The notes: a model not told the origin generated them from the sequence alone. A stretch of 23,723 bases of DNA from an uncultured Corynebacterium sp. (GCA_943908385.1 CALTTF010000023.1:1-23723), one strand, 5' to 3'; counted from the first letter of the stretch, positions 6,542 to 14,340 are shown. Made by a program: numbers and translations.

Positions 6542-6740
6542 ACCGTCCGGCGTAACAGGGGCCCATCGTATGTGTAAAAGTCTGGTCCGGCCACGCTTGC
6601 GGGGAATCGACACCATTTCGATACATTCCGCGCTATTTGCGTTTTCGCCGACCAGTGTGTTTGAATACTCGAGTTGCTTTAACACGGCGCATTTGCGCTG
6701 CTGGTAAGGCGAACATGACACCTTTGCACGACGAGCATTC

Positions 6741-6751
6741 GCTTATCGACG
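6741..6751 (+). repeat. 11-mer GCTTATCGACG, copy 5
   Basis: Exact copy, intergenic, in the S10 leader. The flanks extend to TTCGCTTATCGACGAA, the same 16-mer as at 12279-12294. Confidence 0.9.
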
Positions 6752-7133
6752 AAGGACCCGCGATCGAGCACAGGCCACCACTATGAGTCGGCACTCTCGA
6801 GACCGGGGACCGGAGAAGGGGCATGGCAAATAAACAGCGGCAGTACGTAAGGGCCACGTGGGCTCGGTCGTCGATAGGCGGTCGTGCTTCATATAACCCC
6901 TTCCGAGCCTGACGGTGGGGACTCGTTCCCAGCGGAAGCACTGAACATGCGCTGTTTAGGCGCGTGCGCACCTTCCGCCGATCGTCGTGGCAGTCATTCG
7001 TTTGAACAGACACTGGCGTTGGCGCCGGCCCCGAACCGGACAACGTTATAGAGAAACAGAAGCTATCAACCCCACCTCTTCTGTGGCGAGCGTGAGCGAG
7101 GCGCAGAACGTGGGAAGCGAGGAAGAGGTTAAC

Positions 7134-7439
7134 GTGGCGGGACAGAAGATCCGCATTCGGCTCAAGGCCTACGACCACGAAGCGATCGACGCATCTGCGA
7201 AGAAGATCGTTGAGACGGTCACCCGCACGGGTGCCCGCGTCGTTGGACCGGTGCCGTTGCCCACTGAAAAGAACGTGTACGCCGTTATTCGTTCTCCCCA
7301 CAAGTACAAGGACTCGCGCGAGCACTTCGAGATGCGCACTCACAAGCGCCTCATCGACATCCTCGACCCGACGCCGAAGACGGTTGATGCCCTCATGCGC
7401 ATCGACCTCCCCGCGAGCGTTGACGTGAACATCCAGTAG
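7134..7439 (+). CDS. rpsJ: 30S ribosomal protein S10 (uS10)
   Basis: 101 residues, the normal length. MAGQKIRIRLKAYDHEAIDA at the N-terminus and the HKRLIDILDPTP motif are diagnostic. S10 is in the 30S head and in Nus antitermination complexes. Start GTG 7134 is chosen by family N-terminus, with purine-rich GGAAGAGG upstream; the frame stays open upstream but that part is not conserved. First gene of an 11-gene operon that runs to 12271 with short gaps or overlaps; 14 bp separate it from rplC. Confidence 0.97.
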   Translation: MAGQKIRIRLKAYDHEAIDASAKKIVETVTRTGARVVGPVPLPTEKNVYAVIRSPHKYKDSREHFEMRTHKRLIDILDPTPKTVDALMRIDLPASVDVNIQ

Positions 7440-7453
7440 GGAGAACAAGACAT

Positions 7454-8107
7454 ATGACTAACGAGATCAAGGGCATTCTGGGCCGCAAGCTCGGTATGAC
7501 CCAGGTCTTCGACGAGGAGAACCGGGTCATTCCGGTGACCGTCGTCGAGGCTGGGCCGTGCGTTGTCACCCAGATCCGCACTGAAGAGACCGATGGCTAC
7601 TCCGCCATCCAGATCGCCTACGGCGAAATCGACCCCCGTAAGGCAAAGAAGCCTCAGGCAGGCCACTACAAGAAGGCCGGCCAGAACCCGCGCCGCCACG
7701 TGGCAGAGATCCGCATGGACGACACCTCTGCTTACGAGCTCGGCCAGGAAGTGACCGTCAACATCTTCGAGGACGAGACCTTCGTCGACGTTGCCGGCAC
7801 CACCAAGGGCAAGGGCTACGCAGGCGCCATGAAGCGTCACGGCTTCGCTGGCCAGGGTGCCGCTCACGGTAACCAGGCTTCGCACCGCCGTGTCGGCTCC
7901 ATCGGTGGCTGCGCCACCCCGGGCCGCGTGTTCAAGGGCACCCGCATGGCTGGCCGCATGGGCGGCAACCGTGTGACCACCCAGAACCTCAAGATTCAAA
8001 GGATCGACGGCGACTCCAACCTGCTCCTCATCAAGGGTGCTATCCCGGGTGCCAAGGGCAGCCTCGTCACCGTCAAGACCGCAGTGAAGGGCGGTGCTCA
8101 CGCATGA
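7454..8107 (+). CDS. rplC: 50S ribosomal protein L3 (uL3)
   Basis: 217 residues. Begins MTNEIKGILGRKLGMTQVF, the canonical L3 start. The central loop that reaches the peptidyl-transferase centre is intact (HGFAGQGAAHGNQASHRRVGS, then GGCATPGRVFKGTRMAGRMG), including the Gln in HGNQ that is methylated by PrmB in E. coli. An early 50S assembly protein. Its stop overlaps the rplD ATG by 4 bp (ATGA), indicating coupled translation. Confidence 0.98.
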   Translation: MTNEIKGILGRKLGMTQVFDEENRVIPVTVVEAGPCVVTQIRTEETDGYSAIQIAYGEIDPRKAKKPQAGHYKKAGQNPRRHVAEIRMDDTSAYELGQEVTVNIFEDETFVDVAGTTKGKGYAGAMKRHGFAGQGAAHGNQASHRRVGSIGGCATPGRVFKGTRMAGRMGGNRVTTQNLKIQRIDGDSNLLLIKGAIPGAKGSLVTVKTAVKGGAHA

Positions 8108-8766
8108 CACTGACACTTGATGTCCACACCGCTGACGGAGCCACCAAGGGTTCCGTCGAGCTCCCGGCTGAGTTTTTCGACTGCGAGGCATCCGTTCCGC
8201 TGATGCACCAGGTCGTCATCGCGCAGCTTGCCGCTAAGCGCCAGGGCACCCACGCCACGAAGACTCGTGGCATGGTCGCCGGCGGCGGCAAGAAGCAGTT
8301 CCGCCAGAAGGGCACCGGTCGCGCCCGCCAGGGTTCGATCCGTGCTCCGCACTTCACCGGCGGCGGCACCGTCCACGGCCCGCAGCCGCGTTCGTACGCT
8401 CAGCGCACCCCGAAGAAGATGATCAAGGCCGCTCTCGCTGGTGCCCTGACCAACCGCGCCCAGAACGACCGCATCCACGTGGTCGAGGAGCTCGTGCCCG
8501 GCCAGAAGCCGTCGACGAAGTCCGCACGCGCTTTCATCGAGCGACTGACCGACCGCAAGTCGGTGCTGCTGGTCATCGGCCGCGAGGACGCTAACTCCCG
8601 TCTTTCCGCACGGAACCTGCCGGGCGTCACCATCCTCGAGCCGGGTCAGCTGAACGCATACGACGTGCTCAACGCCGACGACGTCGTGTTCTCTGTCGAG
8701 GCTCTTCACGACTTCGTCAACCGCGACAACGCAGCTGCCGTTGCCGCTGAAAGCGAGGAGAACTAA
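8104..8766 (+). CDS. rplD: 50S ribosomal protein L4 (uL4)
   Basis: 220 residues. The exit-tunnel loop GTGRARQGSIRAPHFTGGGTVHGPQPRSY (residues about 61-100) and the C-terminal Rossmann-like domain are present, with an acidic tail (AAVAAESEEN). In E. coli L4 also represses its own operon; nothing in the leader here lets me claim the same. The start overlaps rplC by 4 bp and the stop overlaps rplW by 1 bp (TAATG). Confidence 0.98.
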   Translation: MTLTLDVHTADGATKGSVELPAEFFDCEASVPLMHQVVIAQLAAKRQGTHATKTRGMVAGGGKKQFRQKGTGRARQGSIRAPHFTGGGTVHGPQPRSYAQRTPKKMIKAALAGALTNRAQNDRIHVVEELVPGQKPSTKSARAFIERLTDRKSVLLVIGREDANSRLSARNLPGVTILEPGQLNAYDVLNADDVVFSVEALHDFVNRDNAAAVAAESEEN

Positions 8767-9071
8767 TGGCTAAGACCGCTAACTCGCGCGACATCATCAT
8801 CGCCCCGGTCGTCTCCGAGAAGACCTACGCGCTGATGGAGCAGAACACCTACACGTTCTACGTCAACCCGAACGCGAACAAGACCCAGATCAAGATTGCC
8901 GTGGAGGACATCTTCGGCGTGAAGGTCGCTTCCGTGAACACCGTCAACCGCGAGGGCAAGCGCAAGCGTTCCCGCACCGGTTGGGGCAAGCGGAAGGACA
9001 CCAAGCGCGCCTACGTCACCCTCCGCGAGGGCAGCGACTCCATCGACATCTTCGGCGGCGCTACCGCCTAA
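8766..9071 (+). CDS. rplW: 50S ribosomal protein L23 (uL23)
   Basis: 101 residues, usual length. 'IIIAPVVSEKTYALMEQNTYTFYV' and 'NKTQIKIAVEDIFGVKVASVNTVN' are the L23 core; the basic loop KRKRSRTGWGKRKDTKRAYV follows. L23 sits at the tunnel exit and docks trigger factor and SRP. Translationally coupled to rplD by a TAATG overlap. Confidence 0.98.
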   Translation: MAKTANSRDIIIAPVVSEKTYALMEQNTYTFYVNPNANKTQIKIAVEDIFGVKVASVNTVNREGKRKRSRTGWGKRKDTKRAYVTLREGSDSIDIFGGATA

Positions 9072-9117
9072 GGGCAGGTAGCACTACCGAAGGTGACCTG
9101 ATCGAAAAGGACACACT

Positions 9118-9954
9118 ATGGCTATTCGTAAGTACAAGCCGACAACCCCGGGTCGCCGCAACAGCTCCGTTTCCCAGTTCGACGAGATCACTCGTTCGAC
9201 TCCGGAAAAGTCCCTGGTGCGACCGCTCCCGAAGACCGGTGGCCGTAACTCCCACGGTCACATCACGACCCGTCACCGCGGTGGCGGCCACAAGCGCCAG
9301 TGGCGCGTGATCGACTTCCGCCGCTCCGACAAGGACGGCATCCCGGCAAAGGTCGCCCACATCGAGTACGACCCGAACCGCACCGCCAACATCGCACTGC
9401 TGCACTACGCAGACGGCGAGAAGCGCTACATCATCGCGCCGAAGGGCCTGACCCAGGGCACCGTCGTCGAGGCTGGCGCCAACGCCGACATCAAGGTCGG
9501 CAACAACCTGCCGCTGCGCAACATCCCGACCGGTACGACCATCCACGCTGTGGAGCTCAAGCCGGGCGCAGGTGCGAAGCTGGCTCGTTCCGCTGGCGCG
9601 TCCATCCAGCTGCTCGGTAAGGAAGGCTCCTACGCAGTCCTGCGTATGCCGTCCTCCGAGATCCGCCGCGTGGACATCCGCTGCCGCGCGACCGTCGGTG
9701 AGGTCGGCAACGCCGACCAGATCAACATCCGTTGGGGCAAGGCCGGCCGTATGCGCTGGAAGGGCTGGAGGCCCACTGTCCGCGGTGTTGTCATGAACCC
9801 GGTCGACCACCCGCACGGTGGTGGCGAGGGCAAGACCTCCGGTGGCCGCCACCCGGTTTCCCCGTGGGGCCAGAAGGAAGGTCGCACCCGCAACCCGAAC
9901 CGTTATTCCAACAACATGATCGTGCGCCGCCGCCGCCCGAACAAGAAGCGCTAA
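9118..9954 (+). CDS. rplB: 50S ribosomal protein L2 (uL2)
   Basis: 278 residues, typical. Starts MAIRKYKPTTPGRRN; has the RNA-binding core (RHRGGGHKRQWRVIDFRR) and the near-universal C-terminal motif DHPHGGGEGKTSGGRHPVSPWG containing the His implicated in peptidyl transferase. The tail is very basic (VRRRRPNKKR). The 46-bp gap before it is the largest inside the operon and carries GAAAAGGA as SD. Confidence 0.98.
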   Translation: MAIRKYKPTTPGRRNSSVSQFDEITRSTPEKSLVRPLPKTGGRNSHGHITTRHRGGGHKRQWRVIDFRRSDKDGIPAKVAHIEYDPNRTANIALLHYADGEKRYIIAPKGLTQGTVVEAGANADIKVGNNLPLRNIPTGTTIHAVELKPGAGAKLARSAGASIQLLGKEGSYAVLRMPSSEIRRVDIRCRATVGEVGNADQINIRWGKAGRMRWKGWRPTVRGVVMNPVDHPHGGGEGKTSGGRHPVSPWGQKEGRTRNPNRYSNNMIVRRRRPNKKR

Positions 9955-9970
9955 GAGGAGGTAAATTCAC

Positions 9971-10246
9971 ATGCCACGCAGCCTGAAGAAAGGCCCGTTC
10001 GTCGACGAACACCTCCTCAACAAGGTGGACGCACAGAACGAGGCTGGCACCAAGCAGGTCATCAAGACCTGGTCCCGCCGTTCGACCATTCTCCCCGATT
10101 TCATCGGTCACACCTTCGCCGTCCACGACGGCCGCAAGCACGTGCCGGTGTTCATCGACGAGTCCATGGTCGGCCACAAGCTCGGTGAGTTCGCACCGAC
10201 CAAGACCTTCAAGGGTCACGTCAAGGAAGAGAAGGGGCGTCGATAA
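9971..10246 (+). CDS. rpsS: 30S ribosomal protein S19 (uS19)
   Basis: 91 residues. 'MPRSLKKGPFVDEHLL', 'KTWSRRSTILPDFIGHTFAVHDGRKHVPVFI' and 'MVGHKLGEFAPTKTFKGH' are diagnostic. Contacts S13 and 16S h42 in the 30S head. It has the best Shine-Dalgarno of the operon, AGGAGGT about 8 nt before ATG. Its last codons and stop are formed by the dispersed 11-mer (CGT CGA TAA GC), a use of the motif unlike the in-gene copies elsewhere. Confidence 0.98.
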   Translation: MPRSLKKGPFVDEHLLNKVDAQNEAGTKQVIKTWSRRSTILPDFIGHTFAVHDGRKHVPVFIDESMVGHKLGEFAPTKTFKGHVKEEKGRR

Positions 10247-10248
10247 GC
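10238..10248 (-). repeat. 11-mer GCTTATCGACG, copy 6
   Basis: Exact copy (plus strand CGTCGATAAGC) spanning the last Arg codon and the stop of rpsS and the 3-bp gap before the rplV ATG. It is the only copy within the ribosomal block. Confidence 0.9.
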
Positions 10249-10249
10249 G

Positions 10250-10606
10250 ATGAGTGAAACGATCACTTCCGCACACGCAACCGCGAAGTACGTGCGCACT
10301 TCCCAGATGAAGGCGAACCGTGTTCTCGACCTCGTCCGCGGCAAGTCCGTGTCCGAGGCCCTGGCGATCCTGAAGTACGCGCCGCAGACCGTGTCCACCC
10401 AGGTGGCCAAGGTCGTCGCGTCCGCCGCTGCGAACGCCGAGAACAACTTCGGTCTTGACCCGCGCACGCTGGTCATCTCCGAGGCATACGCCAACGAAGG
10501 CCCGACGATGCGCCGCTACCAGCCGCGCGCTCAGGGCCGCGCCTTCCAGATCCGTAAGCGCACCTGCCACATCACCGTGGTAGTCGAGAGCCAGAAGGAG
10601 GCTTAA
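10250..10606 (+). CDS. rplV: 50S ribosomal protein L22 (uL22)
   Basis: 118 residues. 'SAHATAKYVRTSQMKANRVLDLVRGKSVSEALAIL' and the tunnel-lining hairpin 'EGPTMRRYQPRAQGRAFQIRKRTCHITVVV' identify L22; this hairpin lines the exit tunnel near the macrolide site. Three bases separate it from rpsS. Confidence 0.98.
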   Translation: MSETITSAHATAKYVRTSQMKANRVLDLVRGKSVSEALAILKYAPQTVSTQVAKVVASAAANAENNFGLDPRTLVISEAYANEGPTMRRYQPRAQGRAFQIRKRTCHITVVVESQKEA

Positions 10607-10609
10607 ACA

Positions 10610-11353
10610 ATGGGTCAGAAAATCCACCCGCACGGCCTCCGGCTGGGCATCACTTCCGACTGGAAGTCCCACTGGTACGCCGACAAGTCCTACGCGGACT
10701 ACGTGTCCGAGGACATCAAGATCCGCGAGTACCTGAGCAAGAACGTCCAGCGCGCCGGCATCGCCGACATCGTCATCGAGCGCACCCGCGACCGCGTCCG
10801 CGTGGACATCCACACGGCACGTCCGGGCATCGTTATCGGCCGCCGCGGTGCTGAGGCTGACCGCATCCGCCGTGAGCTGGAGAAGCTCACCGGCAAGATG
10901 GTCGCCCTCAACATCCTCGAGGTCAAGAACGTCGACGCCAACGCCGCACTGGTCGCACAGAACGTGGCTGAGCAGCTTGTCAACCGCGTGGCTTTCCGTC
11001 GCGCGATGCGCAAGGCTATCCAGTCCGCTATGCGCCAGCCGCAGGTCAAGGGCATCAAGATTCAGTGCTCCGGCCGTCTGGGCGGCGCTGAGATGTCCCG
11101 CGTTGAGCGTTACCACGAGGGCCGCGTCCCGCTCCACACCCTGCGTGCGGAGATCGACTACGGCCTGGCAGAGGCAGAGACCACCTTCGGCAACATCGGT
11201 GTCAAGGTGTGGATCTACAAGGGCGACGTCGTTGGTGGCGTGCGCGAGTCCGAGCTGAACGCTCCGGGCAATGACCGCCGCGGCCGCGGTGACCGCCGTC
11301 CCCGCCGCGGTGGCCAGCGCCGCCAGCGCGCAGAGCAGAAGAAGGAGGGCTAA
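10610..11353 (+). CDS. rpsC: 30S ribosomal protein S3 (uS3)
   Basis: 247 residues. MGQKIHPHGLRLGITSDWKSHWYA at the start; type II KH domain with RPGIVIGRRGAEADRIRREL (about 63-82) including the GxxG loop; C-terminal domain with CSGRLGGAEMSRVE and GVKVWIYKGD. An extended Arg/Gly-rich tail (after about residue 220: NDRRGRGDRRPRRGGQRRQ) is typical of actinobacteria. S3 lines the mRNA entry channel and has helicase-like function with S4 and S5. Follows rplV by 3 bp. Confidence 0.98.
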   Translation: MGQKIHPHGLRLGITSDWKSHWYADKSYADYVSEDIKIREYLSKNVQRAGIADIVIERTRDRVRVDIHTARPGIVIGRRGAEADRIRRELEKLTGKMVALNILEVKNVDANAALVAQNVAEQLVNRVAFRRAMRKAIQSAMRQPQVKGIKIQCSGRLGGAEMSRVERYHEGRVPLHTLRAEIDYGLAEAETTFGNIGVKVWIYKGDVVGGVRESELNAPGNDRRGRGDRRPRRGGQRRQRAEQKKEG

Positions 11354-11358
11354 GACAC

Positions 11359-11775
11359 ATGCTTATCCCTAAGCGCGTCAAGTACCGTCGCCAGCACCGT
11401 CCGAATCGTTCCGGTGTGTCTAAGGGCGGCAACACCATTAACTTCGGTGACTACGGCCTGCAGGCTCTCGAGCCGGCGTACATCACCAACCGCCAGATCG
11501 AGGCAGCTCGTATTGCCATCAACCGCCACGTCAAGCGCGGCGGCAAGGTCTGGATCAACATCTTCCCGGACCGTCCGCTGACCCAGAAGCCGCTCGGCGT
11601 GCGTATGGGTTCCGGTAAGGGCCCGGTGGAGAAGTGGGTGGCCAACGTCAAGCCTGGCCGCATCCTGTTCGAAATGTCCTACCCGAACGAGGCTGTTGCT
11701 CAGGAAGCTCTGCGCCGCGCTGGCGCTAAGCTGCCGTGCAAGACTCGTATCATTGCGAAGGAGGACCAGTTCTAA
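11359..11775 (+). CDS. rplP: 50S ribosomal protein L16 (uL16)
   Basis: 138 residues, usual length. 'MLIPKRVKYRRQHRP' and 'PLTQKPLGVRMGSGKGPVEKWVANVKPGRILFEM' are conserved; the Arg in GVRMGSGKG corresponds to the residue hydroxylated by YcfD in E. coli. Needed late in 50S assembly and for A-site tRNA accommodation. The stop overlaps the rpmC ATG (TAATG). Confidence 0.98.
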   Translation: MLIPKRVKYRRQHRPNRSGVSKGGNTINFGDYGLQALEPAYITNRQIEAARIAINRHVKRGGKVWINIFPDRPLTQKPLGVRMGSGKGPVEKWVANVKPGRILFEMSYPNEAVAQEALRRAGAKLPCKTRIIAKEDQF

Positions 11776-12008
11776 TGGCTACTGGCACCCCTGCACACGA
11801 GTTCCGTGAGCTCACTGATGCTGAGCTGAACGACCGTCTGAGCGCCGCCAAGGAAGAGCTGTTCAACCTGCGCTTCCAGCTGGCGACCGGTCAGCTGACC
11901 AACAACCGCCGCATCCCGGCGGTCAAGCGCGACATCGCACGTATCTACACGGTGCTGCGTGAGCGTGAGCTCGGCCTGTCCACCGTCCCTGGTGAAGGAG
12001 CTAACTAA
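11775..12008 (+). CDS. rpmC: 50S ribosomal protein L29 (uL29)
   Basis: 77 residues. 'EFRELTDAELNDRLSAAKEELFNLRFQLATGQLTNNRRIPAVKRDIARIYTVLRERE' is the complete L29 helical hairpin; the tail STVPGEGAN is extra. Lies near the tunnel exit next to L23. The start is fixed by the TAATG overlap with rplP, and the stop overlaps rpsQ in the same manner. Confidence 0.97.
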   Translation: MATGTPAHEFRELTDAELNDRLSAAKEELFNLRFQLATGQLTNNRRIPAVKRDIARIYTVLRERELGLSTVPGEGAN

Positions 12009-12271
12009 TGTCTGAAGCAAAGAAGGGTCTGCAGAAGCGCCGCCGCGGCTACGTCGTCTCCGACAAGATGGACAAGACCATTGTCGTCGAGATCGAGGAC
12101 CGCAAGTCCCACGCGCTGTACGGCAAGATCGTCCGTAACACCAACCGCGTGAAGGCGCACGACGAGGAGAACACCGCCGGTGTCGGCGACCTCGTCCGCA
12201 TCGAGGAGACGCGTCCGCTGTCCAAGGACAAGCGCTTCCGTCTTGTCGAGGTCATCGAGAAGGCTCGTTAA
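12008..12271 (+). CDS. rpsQ: 30S ribosomal protein S17 (uS17)
   Basis: 87 residues. OB-fold signature 'KRRRGYVVSDKMDKTIVVEIEDRKSHALYGKIVRNTNRVKAHDE' and 'GDLVRIEETRPLSKDKRFRLVEVIEKA'. An early 16S-binding protein. In most bacteria rplN follows directly; here a strong terminator ends the operon 25 bp later and rplN lies 11 kb further on. Confidence 0.97.
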   Translation: MSEAKKGLQKRRRGYVVSDKMDKTIVVEIEDRKSHALYGKIVRNTNRVKAHDEENTAGVGDLVRIEETRPLSKDKRFRLVEVIEKAR

Positions 12272-12280
12272 GCACTTTTC

Positions 12281-12291
12281 GCTTATCGACG
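12281..12291 (+). repeat. 11-mer GCTTATCGACG, copy 7
   Basis: Exact copy, intergenic, between the rpsQ stop and the terminator stem. Flanks give TTCGCTTATCGACGAA, identical to the copy at 6741. Confidence 0.9.
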
Positions 12292-12295
12292 AACC

Positions 12296-12340
12296 AACGC
12301 CCGTACCCTCATCCATTACCGCGATGAGGGTGCGGGCGTT
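12296..12340 (+). terminator. Terminator of the S10 operon
   Basis: An 18-bp stem: 12296-12313 pairs with 12323-12340 (AACGCCCGTACCCTCATC with GATGAGGGTGCGGGCGTT, one T-G wobble), 9-nt loop, short T stretch. The -10 box of the next gene lies only 12 bp beyond. Confidence 0.9.
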
Positions 12341-12351
12341 TGTCGTGCCGC

Positions 12352-12357
12352 TAGAAT
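12352..12357 (+). promoter_or_regulatory. -10 box (TAGAAT), leaderless promoter of lipoprotein 1
   Basis: TAGAAT followed by 8 nt and ATG 12366. Just downstream of the operon terminator, so the gene is transcribed independently. Confidence 0.6.
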
Positions 12358-12365
12358 TGACCGGC

Positions 12366-13271
12366 ATGATGCGCAAGGCGGTTCTCGGAGCGGTGGGGGC
12401 GCTATCCATGCTGCTCGGAGGATGCGTGTTCGCGGGGAACGACGAACTCGACGCCGAGGTCGACGCTTTGTCCGACTGGGCGCGCACCGAACCGGCGCTG
12501 GAGGATCTCAAGTTCTACCGGGGGATCAGCGGCGGGTTCCAGTCGTCTACGGTGAATGTCAGCGGGGACGTCGCCGCGGAGACGGTTCCCGAGTTCGTCG
12601 ATGCGCTTGTCGCGCTGCACAACAAGGAGGCGGAGGTGCAGCAGGGCGCGATCCGGGAACTCACATCGCACGTCTCGGCGGACATCGGCGGCACCAGCTT
12701 CTGGTGGACGGGCCCGTTCCCGTCCGAGCAATTCGGTGGGGAAGTGGCGGGCGTTCTCTCTCCTTTCGCGGCGCCCGAGGTGGAGAAAGTCGAGGTGTCT
12801 GCCGCGAGTAGGGAGGGGGCGTACAGGGGGTGGGTGTACAGGGAGGCGTCGATAAGCGATGGCGAAGCGCGCGACTTCCGCGACGCCGCCTACGAACATC
12901 TCGGTGCGCGCGGAAGCGACTTCGCGCTGCACGGCTTCCCGCCCGCGGACAGGCTGCTTCTCGACGATGCCGCTGAGGCGCTCCCGTTCATCGAGCGGGT
13001 CGCTGCCGCGAGCCGGATGCGTCTCGACTCCGTGGATAACCGCGGCACCAACTCCGTGTGGGGTTTCTACACCGAGGATCCCTTCGACGAGGCTGACGTG
13101 CGCACCGTCGTGGAGCTGCTCGCCTCGCCTGTCGACGGCAAGACTGCCACCCTCGTCCTCTACGGCCCAGACGGACGACTCGGCAGGGCGTACGTCGGGC
13201 AACCCCGTGACGCGCAGCCCGCCGGCAACGAGCCCTGGAGCGCGCAACTGCAGGCCATCGCCGCGTCGTAG
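12366..13271 (+). CDS. Lipoprotein, paralog 1 of tandem family
   Basis: 301 residues. Signal peptide MMRKAVLGAVGALSMLLGGC with lipobox LGGC, acylated at Cys20, so exported and membrane-anchored. The mature part shares a plan with the next three genes: an 'SDWARTEPALEDLKF' opening, a 'VPEFVDALVALHNKEAEVQQG' helix, 'DIGGTSFWWTGP', 'PFAAPEVEKVEV', 'SDGEARDFRDAAYEHL', then C-terminal 'FYTEDPFDEADVR...ELLASPVDGKTATLVLYGPDGRLGRAYVG'. I know no function. ATG 12366 or 12369 could start; the first fits the TAGAAT box. Head of a four-gene tandem array, each gene with its own promoter. Confidence 0.82.
   Translation: MMRKAVLGAVGALSMLLGGCVFAGNDELDAEVDALSDWARTEPALEDLKFYRGISGGFQSSTVNVSGDVAAETVPEFVDALVALHNKEAEVQQGAIRELTSHVSADIGGTSFWWTGPFPSEQFGGEVAGVLSPFAAPEVEKVEVSAASREGAYRGWVYREASISDGEARDFRDAAYEHLGARGSDFALHGFPPADRLLLDDAAEALPFIERVAAASRMRLDSVDNRGTNSVWGFYTEDPFDEADVRTVVELLASPVDGKTATLVLYGPDGRLGRAYVGQPRDAQPAGNEPWSAQLQAIAAS
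12847..12857 (-). repeat. 11-mer GCTTATCGACG, copy 8
   Basis: Exact copy (plus strand CGTCGATAAGC) in lipoprotein paralog 1, read as A-S-I-S. This uses a frame seen in no other copy, and the position is not conserved in the paralogs. Confidence 0.9.
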
Positions 13272-13286
13272 CGGAAGTTTCGCCGC

Positions 13287-13292
13287 TAAAAT
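13287..13292 (+). promoter_or_regulatory. -10 box (TAAAAT), leaderless promoter of paralog 2
   Basis: TAAAAT followed by 7 nt and GTG 13300, which fixes that GTG as the start. Confidence 0.6.
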
Positions 13293-13299
13293 CGCGCCT

Positions 13300-14310
13300 G
13301 TGAAGAAGAAGGACAAGATCGGTCTTGGCGCGGTGGTCGCGACCTACGCCATCGTGTTCCTCGCCGCGTTTCTCTACGAACCCGCCCACGGCGGCCCCGG
13401 CGGGCCGCACCGATCCAACATGAAAAGCCTGGATGAGTGGGCTGCCGAGGATCCCGTGATGAAAGACCTCACCTTCTCCTACGCCGGCGCGGAGCCGGAG
13501 GAATTCACCCGGGCGGATGTCAGCGGGCCCCTCAATGTCGGAAGCGTGCCCGAATTCTTCGCTGCTTTGGTCGCCCTCGAGGGCAAGGGGCCGGAGCCGG
13601 GTCGTAAGACGAAGCTGACCGCTGATGACGTGTCGGCGGACATCGAGGGCACGACGTTCACCTGGTCCGGCCAACTCCCCGATGCGGAGAAAGCCGCTGA
13701 CGCGGAAGAGCTGTATGCGCCGTTCGCTGCCCCCGAGGTAGAAAAACTGGACCTGCACGCGCCCCACCGGACAGAAATCGACGCGGAGGTGACGCGGAAT
13801 ATGTCCGTCACCGACGATGACGCCCGCGCCTTCCGGGACACGGCGTACAGCCATATTCAGCCGCACCCCGACGCGTCCTTCGTGCTGATGGGCTTTCCTC
13901 TGACCAAACCGGCCCAGGAGCGCGGTACGACAGGCGTGCCGGGCGGAGAAGAAAAACAGTTCTTGTGGCCGCGTCTCGAGCTTGTCGCCGAATACGCCAC
14001 CTACGCCGACCTGGTGGAACAAGCCGAGCAGGTGGACGCCGCCTCCGACATGTTCCTCGAGAGCGTGAAGAACACCGAAGGCCAGACCTGCGAATGGACC
14101 TTCTACTCCGAGGGCGAATTCGACGAGGAAGGCCTGCGCGCGATCAAGGAGATCATGACCGAACCCGTCGATGGGAAAGACGCGAGAGTGATCATTGAAG
14201 GCCCCGACGGACTCCTCGGAGAGGTGGGAGTAGGAAAGCTGCCGACGAAGCCGGAGTCCTACGAGAAATACCCGTGGGAAGAGCGCATGCAGGACGTGCT
14301 GGGCTCGTAG
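13300..14310 (+). CDS. Membrane-anchored protein, paralog 2
   Basis: 336 residues. GTG start fixed by the TAAAAT box 7 nt upstream. One N-terminal membrane segment (about 8-26, KIGLGAVVATYAIVFLAAFLY) acts as signal anchor; unlike paralogs 1 and 4 it has no lipobox Cys, so the same extracytoplasmic domain is tethered by a helix instead of a lipid. Shared blocks: LDEWAAEDPVMKDLTF, VPEFFAALVALEGKG, DIEGTTFTWSGQL, PFAAPEVEKLDL, TDDDARAFRDTAYSH, FYSEGEFDEEGLRAIKEIMTEPVDGKDARVIIEGPDG. An insert around residues 190-230 has no counterpart in paralog 1. It is closest to paralog 3. Confidence 0.8.
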   Translation: MKKKDKIGLGAVVATYAIVFLAAFLYEPAHGGPGGPHRSNMKSLDEWAAEDPVMKDLTFSYAGAEPEEFTRADVSGPLNVGSVPEFFAALVALEGKGPEPGRKTKLTADDVSADIEGTTFTWSGQLPDAEKAADAEELYAPFAAPEVEKLDLHAPHRTEIDAEVTRNMSVTDDDARAFRDTAYSHIQPHPDASFVLMGFPLTKPAQERGTTGVPGGEEKQFLWPRLELVAEYATYADLVEQAEQVDAASDMFLESVKNTEGQTCEWTFYSEGEFDEEGLRAIKEIMTEPVDGKDARVIIEGPDGLLGEVGVGKLPTKPESYEKYPWEERMQDVLGS

Positions 14311-14340
14311 ACGCCGGGTGACGCATCGGGTCGGCCGATA

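Larger units (their letters stand above)
6483..7133. other. Gene-free leader of the S10 operon
   Basis: 650 bp with no convincing coding frame. It holds the divergent Asp23 promoter at its left edge and, toward rpsJ, candidate -10 boxes TATAAC (6892-6897) and TATAGA (7047-7052) without clear -35 partners. It also contains one exact dispersed 11-mer (6741) and its only single-mismatch relative (6869). No convincing tRNA, riboswitch or classical terminator was found. The A+T-rich, non-coding 6600-6700 section also carries a GTGTT...AACAC inverted repeat of unknown meaning. Confidence 0.6.

Noticed and set aside
9791..11137. 448-codon open frame antisense to rpsS-rplV-rpsC
   Set aside because: Lies opposite certain ribosomal genes; composition is that of reversed GC-rich codons.
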